A stretch of 64,000 nt of DNA from Mogibacterium diversum. Lineage in GTDB: Bacteria; Bacillota; Clostridia; Peptostreptococcales; Anaerovoracaceae. The notes beneath the pieces were generated by a model, which searched no databases, had not been told where the DNA came from, and saw only the letters and a program-made list of their open reading frames with translations. How positions within the stretch are numbered: the first letter of the stretch is position 1; each line of letters starts with the position of its first letter. Below are positions 27,800 to 35,227 of the stretch, in pieces. A program made the position numbers and the translations under genes. Where the stretch lies: NCBI RefSeq assembly GCF_002998925.1, contig NZ_CP027228.1, positions 744,001-808,000 of the forward strand. Direction: 5' to 3'.

Positions 27800-27828
27800 A
27801 CCATATCATCATGATAAAACCTTGTCAA
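27800..27828 (-). promoter_or_regulatory. Promoter of the activase-hypD-proC unit
   Basis: On the minus strand a consensus TTGACA is followed after 17 bases by TATGGT. Confidence 0.65.
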
Positions 27829-27870
27829 TCTATTTTGTTAAAATATTTTCAAAATTTTGCAAAAAAATAA

Positions 27871-27890
27871 AGCGGAGCTTTCACTCCGCT
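27871..27890 (-). terminator. Terminator of the TetR regulator gene
   Basis: On the minus strand AGCGGAG, a 6-base loop and CTCCGCT are followed by TTATTTTTTT. Confidence 0.85.
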
Positions 27891-27930
27891 AAATTAATCA
27901 ATTTGCATTCATCTTCAATGTTTACAAAAA

Positions 27931-28512
27931 TTATTTAACCCTAAACTCCCCAAAGAATAGTGGCATATACTTCTTGCTATACTCAGCTAGTGAGAACGAA
28001 CCATTCTTCATGCACCAGTCAGAAACGAGTGCACGCTCAAGTATTACGTAATTATTAACCAGTTCAGGCACACTGAATTCTATAGTTATCTCCCCGTTCT
28101 CCTGTCCTCGCTTGAGCAATTCACCGAGGAGCTTAAAATAATATCTGTCCTTATCGAGCAGCTTACTAGCAGCAGTGTTGGTTAGCTGACTTGCATACAT
28201 ATTGCCTAGAAGCTCATGATCGATATGCTTCTCAATAAACGTATGAGTTTCAAAATTGAGGATCATCAGCGTATCAAAAACACTAGTGTCCGCTGGGATT
28301 CCTTTCATAATTTCTCTATACTTGTTATCAAAAACATTAGCGAGCGTATCAAGCAAACTCTCTTTCCCTTTAAAGTAATAGTAAAAAGAGCCTCTCGCCA
28401 CCTGCGCTTTCTCGATGATGTCGTTCATCGTTGTTGCTTCGTAGCCCTTTTCTTCGAACAGTTCCCACGACACTTCTATAATTCGTTCTTTGAGACTTTG
28501 TTTCTTTCCCAT
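27931..28512 (-). CDS. TetR/AcrR family transcriptional regulator
   Basis: A 193-residue regulator. The N-terminal TetR helix-turn-helix (about residues 8-54) reads ...EKGYEATTMNDIIEKAQVARGSFYYYFKGKESLL. The C-terminal ligand-binding half is helical and unassigned. The start at 28512 is favoured because AAGGAAGG lies just before it; earlier methionines in frame have no ribosome binding site. It lies directly upstream of the hydroxyproline unit in the same direction but ends in its own terminator. Control of hypD is inferred from position and the palindrome at 27773-27790. Confidence 0.85.
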   Translation of the reverse strand: MGKKQSLKERIIEVSWELFEEKGYEATTMNDIIEKAQVARGSFYYYFKGKESLLDTLANVFDNKYREIMKGIPADTSVFDTLMILNFETHTFIEKHIDHELLGNMYASQLTNTAASKLLDKDRYYFKLLGELLKRGQENGEITIEFSVPELVNNYVILERALVSDWCMKNGSFSLAEYSKKYMPLFFGEFRVK

Positions 28513-28620
28513 ATTCCTTCCTTTCATTTTAACCCGCGTATATTCTACTCGATTTTGCACAATCGGTAAAGGGGATTTACCACGAATTTCATATAATACA
28601 AAGGGTATTTCTTATATAAA

Positions 28621-28644
28621 AAGGCTCGGATACATCCGAGCCTT
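28621..28644 (-). terminator. Terminator of the F420 ligase-like gene
   Basis: AAGGCTCGGA, a 4-base loop and TCCGAGCCTT form a perfect stem, with a T run on the minus strand, 15 bases after the stop codon. Confidence 0.9.
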
Positions 28645-28658
28645 TATAGTTTCTAATA

Positions 28659-29846
28659 TTAATTTGTATAGTTATCAAAATAGCCTTGAATGTGCACTAC
28701 AGGAGTTCCCTTATCACCAGAACCACTTGTTAGGTCGCAAAGCGAACCGATGAGGTCAGTCAGTCTACGAGGTGTAGTTCCCTCTGTCTCCATCTTGCCA
28801 ACAAGGTTGTCATCCTTCTCCTTGATTCTAGCAGAGATTGCTTCTCTTAGCTCTTCGCCACTTAGTTCCTTAAAATCATTATCAGCTAGATACTTAAGTT
28901 TAAGTTCGTTAGGTGTACCCTCAAGCCCCGGAGTGTATGCAGGTGACACTACTGGGTCTGCAAGCTCCCAAATCTTACCAACAGGATCCTTAAATGCTCC
29001 GTCACCATAAACTAGCACCTCTACACACTTACCTGTTTTATCGAGTATTGACTTCTGGATACCTAGTACAACATCTTCGCAGCTCTCTGGAAAAAGCTTA
29101 ACACTGTCCTCTGTGCTCTTATTGGAACCTAGCAGTCCATACTTGCTGTTGAATCCGCTTCCATCAACTGGAGCATTTAGAATCTCGTCCATGCCAAGCA
29201 CTGTTGCACCAGCGTCCTTTAGTATGCGGCGAGTCCTCTTTCTAGTATGAATATCACAGTTAATAACTTTGTCTGTGTAGTTCAAAATCTCTGTCGCATG
29301 ATTAGCGAGAACAATCTCCACTTCAGCGCCTGCAGCTTCTATAACCTCTCCATAGTAAGCGAGGTAATCTACTCCTGTAAATGGATGCTTATTTTCTCCG
29401 AAAAGTTCACGGTACTCCTCAAGAGACATAACCTTTGAATATGGATCGATTCCTGCCTCATCGAGCTGATCCTCAGTTAGAAGCTGATTACCCACTTCAT
29501 CTCTTGGGAATGAAAGCATCAAAACTATTTTCTTAGCAGCCATCGATATACCGCGTAGGCATATTGCGAATCTATTTCTCGACAAAATCGGGAAAATTAC
29601 TCCGATCGTATCACTTCCAAGCTTAGCCTTAACGTCCTTCGAAATTGCCTCAACACTAGCGTAGTTACCTTGACTTCTAGCAACTACCGACTCTGTTACA
29701 GCAACAATGTCTCTGTCTCTGATTTCATAACCTTCAGACTCTGCAGCTTCAAGTACAGACTTAACCACAACACTTGAGATATCATCACCTTCACGAATAA
29801 TAGGACATCTAATTCCTCTTGATATCGTGCCTACTTTTCTTTCCAT
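28659..29846 (-). CDS. Coenzyme F420-0:L-glutamate ligase-like protein
   Basis: A 395-residue protein resembling the CofE/F420_ligase family (PF01996). The N-terminal region has RDRDIVAVTESVVARSQGNY, the family GTP/metal-binding start. PILSRNRFAICLRGI and VYGDGAFKDPVGKIWELADP are further family-like stretches. It is longer than CofE (about 250 residues), as are other clostridial members. No other F420-biosynthesis gene is in the window, so a different amide-ligase substrate is likely. GGAG precedes the ATG at 29846. It is a single-gene unit with its own terminator. Confidence 0.7.
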   Translation of the reverse strand: MERKVGTISRGIRCPIIREGDDISSVVVKSVLEAAESEGYEIRDRDIVAVTESVVARSQGNYASVEAISKDVKAKLGSDTIGVIFPILSRNRFAICLRGISMAAKKIVLMLSFPRDEVGNQLLTEDQLDEAGIDPYSKVMSLEEYRELFGENKHPFTGVDYLAYYGEVIEAAGAEVEIVLANHATEILNYTDKVINCDIHTRKRTRRILKDAGATVLGMDEILNAPVDGSGFNSKYGLLGSNKSTEDSVKLFPESCEDVVLGIQKSILDKTGKCVEVLVYGDGAFKDPVGKIWELADPVVSPAYTPGLEGTPNELKLKYLADNDFKELSGEELREAISARIKEKDDNLVGKMETEGTTPRRLTDLIGSLCDLTSGSGDKGTPVVHIQGYFDNYTN

Positions 29847-29961
29847 TGTCTTCTCCATCTATCTAGTTATTCTAGATTTCACTATTTCTCATATATAGCT
29901 TATCTGTTAAACATTTAAATTTCAATAATTAATAAAAGATTTGGAAAAATTATCATTAATG

Positions 29962-29989
29962 TTGGCTTTATAAATCATTTATAAGCCAA
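29962..29989. other. Inverted repeat in a gene-free stretch
   Basis: TTGGCTT-t-ATAAAT pairs with ATTTATAAGCCAA across one base, a 13-bp stem with one bulge. It sits between the F420 ligase-like gene and the nfnB terminator. It may be an operator for the minus-strand gene or a small hairpin. Nothing else stands out in the 29847-30091 gap, which is A/T-rich. Confidence 0.4.
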
Positions 29990-30091
29990 ATTTACGAACT
30001 TTTTTACCAAATAAGCGTGATAAAATACGGAAACTGCAATGAATTCAAATATAATTTATGCACACTCATCGCTAGATATTTTCATAAAAAT

Positions 30092-30121
30092 ACCCGCCAA
30101 CAGGTAAGGTCGTTAGCGGGT
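30092..30121 (-). terminator. Terminator of the nfnAB operon
   Basis: ACCCGC and AAC pair with GTT and GCGGGT around a 10-base loop, with T-rich tracts on both strands. On the minus strand it follows the nfnB stop by about 95 bases. Confidence 0.8.
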
Positions 30122-30215
30122 TTTCTGAACAATCTTATACATCAGCATGTACTCAATTATCCATAAGTATGAGGTAATGTATCTATATGTAGGCTCTTTC
30201 GAACCTGGACATAGC

Positions 30216-31619
30216 TTATTTATTAGCCTTAAGCTTCTCATCTATCGCTGCTGCTGCAGTCTTTCCAGCACCCATAGCTAGGATTACAGTAGCCGCACCA
30301 GTTACAGCGTCTCCTCCTGCATATACGTATTCTTTGCTCGACTCCATAGTAGCCTCATCAACTATGATTCCGCCCCAGCTCTGTGTATCAAGCCCTGGAG
30401 TCGTCGCTCTAAGCAGAGGATTTGGACTTGTTCCTACAGAGATAATAACCGAATCAACATCGATGACATAGTTTGAGCCCTCGATAGGAACTGGCCTACG
30501 TCTTCCAGATGCATCTGGCTCTCCTAGCTCCTGCTCAACAACTTCAATACCTGTTACATATCCATTCTCATCTCCGAGTATCTTAGACGGATTATTGAGG
30601 AACTTGAAGATAATTCCTTCTTCCTTAGCGTGATGAACCTCCTCAAGTCTAGCTGGGCACTCTGCTTCGCTTCTTCTGTATACGATATACACCTCGTCAG
30701 CGCCTAGTCTCTTCGCAGTCCTTGCAGCATCCATAGCAACATTTCCTGCTCCTACTACAGCTACCTTCTTACCAACCTTAACAGGTGTAGGAACCTCTGG
30801 GAACTTAAAGGACTTCATGAGATTAACTCTTGTGAGGAACTCATTAGCCGAATAAACGCCGAGAAGATTCTCTCCAGGGATGTTAAGGAACTTAGGTAAT
30901 CCTGCTCCACTTCCAATAAATACAGCCTTATATCCATCAGCCATTAGGTCATCAACTGTAATTGATTTACCTACGATTACGTTTGTATCAATTTTTACAC
31001 CGAGTTTCTCAACATTTTCAATTTCCTTTGCCACCAATGACTTAGGAAGTCTAAATTCAGGAATACCGTATACTAGTACCCCACCTGGCTTATGAAGTGC
31101 TTCAAAAACAGTTACTTCATAGCCTCTTCTAGCAAGCTCTCCTGCACAAGTTATTCCTGAAGGACCACAGCCGATAACTGCAACCTTAATTCCATTCTTT
31201 TCAACAACCGGTTCAGATGCATCACCTTTAGCCATATGGTAGTCTGCAACGAATCTTTCCATACGGCCAATTCCAACTGGTTCTCCCTTGATACCACGAA
31301 CGCACCTACCCTCGCACTGATCCTCCTGTGGACATACTCGTCCGCAAATTGCAGGAAGTGCATTCTCTCTTGTGATAACTTCATATGCTGCGTCGAAGTC
31401 ACCTTCGGCAACCTTCTCTATGAACTCTGGAATTGGAACATTTACAGGACATCCACCTACACAAGGCTTGTGCTTGCAATGTAGACATCTCTGAGCTTCT
31501 TCTATAGCCATCTCTGGAGTATATCCAAGTGCAACTTCATCAAAGTTTCTATTTCTTACGTTAGGATCCTGTTCAGGCATCTTGACCTTCTCAAGACTCA
31601 TATTTCTATTAATAGCCAT
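30216..31619 (-). CDS. nfnB: NfnB/GltA-type NADPH oxidoreductase subunit
   Basis: A 467-residue flavoprotein homologous to the glutamate synthase small subunit. N-terminal cysteine clusters (CLHCKHKPCVGGCPVNVP, CGRVCPQEDQCEGRC) hold two [4Fe-4S] centres. GCGPSGITCAGELARRGY binds FAD, and GAGNVAMDAARTAKRLGA binds NADPH. Since the partner gene encodes the FAD/[2Fe-2S] NfnA-type protein, the pair is probably the NADH-dependent reduced ferredoxin:NADP+ oxidoreductase, which balances NADH, NADPH and ferredoxin in anaerobes. A stand-alone glutamate synthase subunit is less likely, as no large subunit is near. It starts 2 bases after the nfnA stop. Confidence 0.88.
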   Translation of the reverse strand: MAINRNMSLEKVKMPEQDPNVRNRNFDEVALGYTPEMAIEEAQRCLHCKHKPCVGGCPVNVPIPEFIEKVAEGDFDAAYEVITRENALPAICGRVCPQEDQCEGRCVRGIKGEPVGIGRMERFVADYHMAKGDASEPVVEKNGIKVAVIGCGPSGITCAGELARRGYEVTVFEALHKPGGVLVYGIPEFRLPKSLVAKEIENVEKLGVKIDTNVIVGKSITVDDLMADGYKAVFIGSGAGLPKFLNIPGENLLGVYSANEFLTRVNLMKSFKFPEVPTPVKVGKKVAVVGAGNVAMDAARTAKRLGADEVYIVYRRSEAECPARLEEVHHAKEEGIIFKFLNNPSKILGDENGYVTGIEVVEQELGEPDASGRRRPVPIEGSNYVIDVDSVIISVGTSPNPLLRATTPGLDTQSWGGIIVDEATMESSKEYVYAGGDAVTGAATVILAMGAGKTAAAAIDEKLKANK

Positions 31620-31620
31620 C

Positions 31621-32457
31621 TTAACCCCTTCCTATCTTACATGCGTGATCATTCATCTCCTTCTCCTTATCCTTGAAGAAGTTCTGACGCTCCATGCATT
31701 CCTTGAAATCTACTTTAAATCCATCAAAGTCTGGTCCGTCAACACATGCGAACTTCATCTCACCGTCAACTGTTACACGACAGCATCCGCACATACCCGT
31801 ACCATCAATCATAAGAGGGTTAAGCGAAACCATTGTATGAAGACCTGCTGGCTTGGTAACATTAACCACACCATTCATCATGCCTAGCGAACCTATAGCA
31901 ATGCATTCTTCGTATTCTTCGCCTTTATCCAGAAGCTCCTGAAGCACAACTGTAACAAAGCCTTTTTCTCCATATGAGCCATCATCTGTACAAACATAAA
32001 TGTTGTCACAGAATTCTCTGAACTGCTCCTCAAGAATTACAAATTCCTTAGATCTTCCGCCTAGAATAACATCCACCTTAACGCCCATCTCAGCTAATTT
32101 CTTAAGCTGCGGATAGATTGGTGCAGCACCGAGTCCTCCAGCAACGCCGATAATCTTTTTATCGGTATATTTAAGAGGTGATGGGACACCTAGCGGTCCA
32201 ACAAAGTCCTCAATGTAATCCCCTTCTTCTTTTGTTGCCAGCAGATTTGAGGAATATCCAACCTTCTGATATATGATTGTAACAGTTTCCTTATCTCTGT
32301 CGAAATCGGCAATCGTGAGAGGAATCCTCTCTCCATCCTCATCAACTCTTAGAATGATAAACTGACCTGCCTCACACTTTCTAGCGACAAATGGTGCATG
32401 AATCTCCATAAGTCCAAGTGCCGGGTTCAAGATTTTTTTACTAACTATCTTGTACAT
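31621..32457 (-). CDS. nfnA: NfnA-type ferredoxin-NADP+ reductase subunit
   Basis: A 278-residue protein of the PyrK/sulfide dehydrogenase-like FNR family. The N-terminal FAD domain has GERIPLTIADFD. The NAD domain has GVAGGLGAAPIYPQLKKL. C-terminal cysteines in GTGMCGCCRVTVDGEMKFACVDG hold a [2Fe-2S] cluster. Paired with nfnB it forms the electron-bifurcating Nfn complex. ATGGAGG lies before the ATG. A pair of TTGGTTGA-type sites lies upstream, like those in front of the allantoin genes, so it may belong to the same regulon. Confidence 0.85.
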   Translation of the reverse strand: MYKIVSKKILNPALGLMEIHAPFVARKCEAGQFIILRVDEDGERIPLTIADFDRDKETVTIIYQKVGYSSNLLATKEEGDYIEDFVGPLGVPSPLKYTDKKIIGVAGGLGAAPIYPQLKKLAEMGVKVDVILGGRSKEFVILEEQFREFCDNIYVCTDDGSYGEKGFVTVVLQELLDKGEEYEECIAIGSLGMMNGVVNVTKPAGLHTMVSLNPLMIDGTGMCGCCRVTVDGEMKFACVDGPDFDGFKVDFKECMERQNFFKDKEKEMNDHACKIGRG

Positions 32458-32617
32458 TTTGCCTCCATATTAAAAAAGTTAATACGACTATAGTTATATA
32501 AAATAGTTTATATGCGTCTTAAGTCATTCGCACGAATAAAAATAAATAATACTAAAAGCCCTATTAATAAAGCCTTACATATATTTATACTACTCGCATC
32601 TAATAGTGTCAACATAA

Positions 32618-32678
32618 GTAAAAATTGGTTGAATATGTTTTACCACAGCTTCACGCTAGTTTTCAACCAATTTTTCAC
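32618..32678. promoter_or_regulatory. Paired inverted TTGGTTGAA sites upstream of nfnA
   Basis: GTAAAAATTGGTTGAA (32618-32633) and its inverse TTCAACCAATTTTTCAC (32662-32678) are about 37 bases apart, centre to centre. The same AAATTGGTTGA core occurs before allE and the second allantoinase gene. The arrangement could be an operator pair, or a long-loop, A/T-rich terminator for the regulator gene, since T runs follow on the minus strand. Confidence 0.5.
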
Positions 32679-32713
32679 TAAGTTTAATTCAATTTTTATA
32701 CAAGTTAATCTAA

Positions 32714-33751
32714 TTATAGATTATAACGCAGACTCGATTCATTGAGGTGATTTTTCATCGCCTGCGCTGCTACATCAGGGTCATGTGACATGATCGCCTC
32801 ATAAAGGTTTTTATGTTCCACAAGAACTGCAGATATCTGCTTCGGCTCAACCATTCCGGTACCACTTACTCTCTGTAAGAAGTTTCTGATTGTTCTGAGC
32901 ATAGATATAATTATTGGATTACCCGAACATTCTGCAATACAAGTATGGAAATCGATATCTTCATCCAGCGTTTCCTTGAGAGCAACTTGTACATTATCCG
33001 TGGTATCATAACTAGCAAATGTATGCTCCATCCTATTATAGATATCGGTTAACCTGTTTAGCTTGACCTGATTTTCGCATTGTGCAGCAAGTTCAGCTGA
33101 TTTAATTTCAAGAATAGTTCTTACAGTTAAGATACTATCAACTTGATCTCCATCAAGAAACAGAGACCAAGATAAAGGGATGGAGAAGAAATTAGTTTCT
33201 CTACTAGAAATATAAGTTCCTTGCCCCAGTCTAATATCAATCATTCCAAGTACGTCAAGCACCTTAAGGGATTCTCTAACTGCTGATCTCCCTACACCTA
33301 ACTTCCTAGCTAGCTCTCTATCAGATTCGATCTGATCTCCACGCTTAAGCCTACCTTCAAGCATCTCGTCAGCAAAATACATAGTAAGCCTGTTCACTAG
33401 TTTGCTAATGCTGCCCTTCTTTTCTATACCCCGCACTAATTCTTCGTTATCCTTATGCTCAGCAAGATATTTCTCTATCTCTTTAATAAATTCTTCTGTG
33501 CTCAGCGAGAATAACATCGTATCGATTTGGAGCTTTGTACATACTGAGCTAACAACCTCATTGACACGCTCTCCCCCCCTTGATTCTAGGTTGGAGAGTG
33601 TGGCAATGCTCATCGATGGTTTATTGTCGCTATTTGATAAAAAGTAATCTATAAATTCCTTTTGTGTCATCTTTAGCGCACGTCTCAGTTGTCTAATGTT
33701 TTTCCTTTTGAAGGCAGAATTATATCTACCATCCACCATAGCTTTCACCAT
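32714..33751 (-). CDS. XRE-GntR/FCD fusion transcriptional regulator
   Basis: A 345-residue regulator with two DNA-binding domains. Residues about 17-80 look like an XRE-type helix-turn-helix (IRQLRRALKMTQKEFIDYFL...SIATLSNLESRGGERVN). Residues about 113-183 are a GntR winged helix (SDRELARKLGVGRSAVRESLKVLDVLGMIDIRLGQGTYIS). Residues about 195-340 are an FCD ligand domain with the metal-type residues DIDFHTCIAECSGNP and HKNLYEAI. FadR-family regulators normally start with the GntR domain, so the added XRE domain is unusual. It is the last gene of the allantoin operon, 13 bases after allC, and probably senses a pathway intermediate. The start codon is uncertain, as ATG codons at 33751 and 33739 both have weak sites. 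Confidence 0.8.
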   Translation of the reverse strand: MVKAMVDGRYNSAFKRKNIRQLRRALKMTQKEFIDYFLSNSDNKPSMSIATLSNLESRGGERVNEVVSSVCTKLQIDTMLFSLSTEEFIKEIEKYLAEHKDNEELVRGIEKKGSISKLVNRLTMYFADEMLEGRLKRGDQIESDRELARKLGVGRSAVRESLKVLDVLGMIDIRLGQGTYISSRETNFFSIPLSWSLFLDGDQVDSILTVRTILEIKSAELAAQCENQVKLNRLTDIYNRMEHTFASYDTTDNVQVALKETLDEDIDFHTCIAECSGNPIIISMLRTIRNFLQRVSGTGMVEPKQISAVLVEHKNLYEAIMSHDPDVAAQAMKNHLNESSLRYNL

Positions 33752-33763
33752 CCATTATTAATA

Positions 33764-35005
33764 TTACTTGTTCAATAAATCTGCAATCAGGTCTGTCATC
33801 AGTACCGAAGCTTTAGCAAGGTCGCTATATCTGCTGAATTCAACTGGTGTGTGACTTCTTCCATCCTTACTAGGCACAAACACCATCACAGTAGGTAGCT
33901 GCTGACCGATTTCAAGGGAGTCATGACCCGCTCCACTTGGCATTCTCATATACGAGAAACCATGTGTTTTACACGAGGTCTCAAGCTTATCAAGCATGCT
34001 CTTGCTCAGTTCAACTGGTGTGATAACAAGCTTTGTATCAATCTTAAATGATCCGCCCATTATCTTGCACTCACGTGTTAATGCTGCTTTAATTCTATTT
34101 GCAATATCATTTATATTGTCATTGTTCATCGAACGAATGTCAACAGTAAATTCAACCTCTTCAGCTACGATATTCATTCCACCATTAGGAACCTTAATCA
34201 GTCCGACAGTTGCAACAGTTCCGTCCGCTTTTTCTCTAGCCCAGTCAGCAATCTTGGATATTACCTTTGCTGCTACATCTGCTGCATCAAGTCTCATATC
34301 CATCGGTGTTGTGCCAGCATGGTCAGCTCTTCCATACACTTTAACCATGTATCTCTGAATACCAACGATTCCAGTAACTAATCCGATTTCAATATTTTTT
34401 TGATCCAGTACTGGTCCCTGTTCAATATGTGCCTCTACAAAGTTTCCAATTGATCCTTCTGGCCATGCAGCATCCTCAACCTTATCAGGATCAAGTCCAT
34501 ATTCTCTCATTGCCTCAGCTATAGTGACACCGTTTATATCGGAGAACTGTCTAGTGTATTCTGCATTTCTATGTCCTAGAATAGCTCCTGAACCAAAGTA
34601 GCCGGTACCAAACCTCATTCCTTCTTCATCCATGAAACCGATTACAACAAGATCTCTCTTGTGTTCAAGTCCCATCTCAACAATCTGTCTTGCAACCTCC
34701 AAAGAACACACAACTCCACCGATACCATCATAGTTTCCACCATGAAGCACTGAATCAATATGTGATCCTGTCATTACACAAGGAAGCGTTGGGTCTGTTC
34801 CTCTAAGAATTCCGTATACATTACCAGCAGCATCTTCCTTAACCTCTAGACCTATTTCTTCCATCTCTTTTCTGAGATAATCAACTGCTTCGCGGGTCTC
34901 TTTTGTAAACGGAAGTCTAGTGCATCCTGCGTCAGGTGTGGAAGTATATCTTTTTAGATGCTCTAGATTCTGAGCAATTCTTCCTGTGATCATTTCAATT
35001 TCCAT
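33764..35005 (-). CDS. allC: Allantoate amidohydrolase
   Basis: A 413-residue M20-family metalloenzyme of the hydantoinase/carbamoylase group. Metal-binding motifs are GSHIDSVLHGGNYDG (about 80-94) and GFMDEEGMRF. FVEAHIEQGPVLD and GHDSLEIG are further conserved parts. It hydrolyses allantoate to (S)-ureidoglycine, NH3 and CO2. N-carbamoyl-amino acid hydrolases look alike, but the surrounding allD, allE, allantoinase and carbamate kinase genes make allantoate the natural substrate. AGGAGG precedes the ATG. It is 2 bases downstream of the small membrane-protein gene. Confidence 0.9.
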   Translation of the reverse strand: MEIEMITGRIAQNLEHLKRYTSTPDAGCTRLPFTKETREAVDYLRKEMEEIGLEVKEDAAGNVYGILRGTDPTLPCVMTGSHIDSVLHGGNYDGIGGVVCSLEVARQIVEMGLEHKRDLVVIGFMDEEGMRFGTGYFGSGAILGHRNAEYTRQFSDINGVTIAEAMREYGLDPDKVEDAAWPEGSIGNFVEAHIEQGPVLDQKNIEIGLVTGIVGIQRYMVKVYGRADHAGTTPMDMRLDAADVAAKVISKIADWAREKADGTVATVGLIKVPNGGMNIVAEEVEFTVDIRSMNNDNINDIANRIKAALTRECKIMGGSFKIDTKLVITPVELSKSMLDKLETSCKTHGFSYMRMPSGAGHDSLEIGQQLPTVMVFVPSKDGRSHTPVEFSRYSDLAKASVLMTDLIADLLNK

Positions 35006-35007
35006 CT

Positions 35008-35217
35008 TTAATCCTCCTTTTTACTCCGCTTATCGAGTATAAAAACTTTTATAGGCGAAATTAATACTGCAACGATTACTACAATCAGCCCGAAATTCTC
35101 GACCGTCTCAGAATTCATCTTAATTCCAAATAGTATTATTATAAAGCTTAACATTGCAAGTATAAAACCTATAGTCAGTGCACCCGCCTTTGTCTTCCAG
35201 AAATTTATTTTATCCAT
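35008..35217 (-). CDS. Small two-segment membrane protein in the allantoin operon
   Basis: A 69-residue protein with two hydrophobic segments, about residues 10-29 and 41-59, and a charged C-terminus (LDKRSKKED). No family is recognised. The start at 35217 has AGGAGG 6 bases upstream; an earlier ATG in frame lies before that site. It is wedged between the lctP-like gene (10 bases upstream) and allC (2 bases downstream), so it is certainly co-transcribed. It might be a small partner of the permease. Confidence 0.65.
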   Translation of the reverse strand: MDKINFWKTKAGALTIGFILAMLSFIIILFGIKMNSETVENFGLIVVIVAVLISPIKVFILDKRSKKED

Positions 35218-35227
35218 ATCACACCTC

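Noticed and set aside
30216..31619. Glutamate synthase small subunit
   Set aside because: No large subunit is present and the NfnA-type gene is directly linked, so Nfn is the better call.
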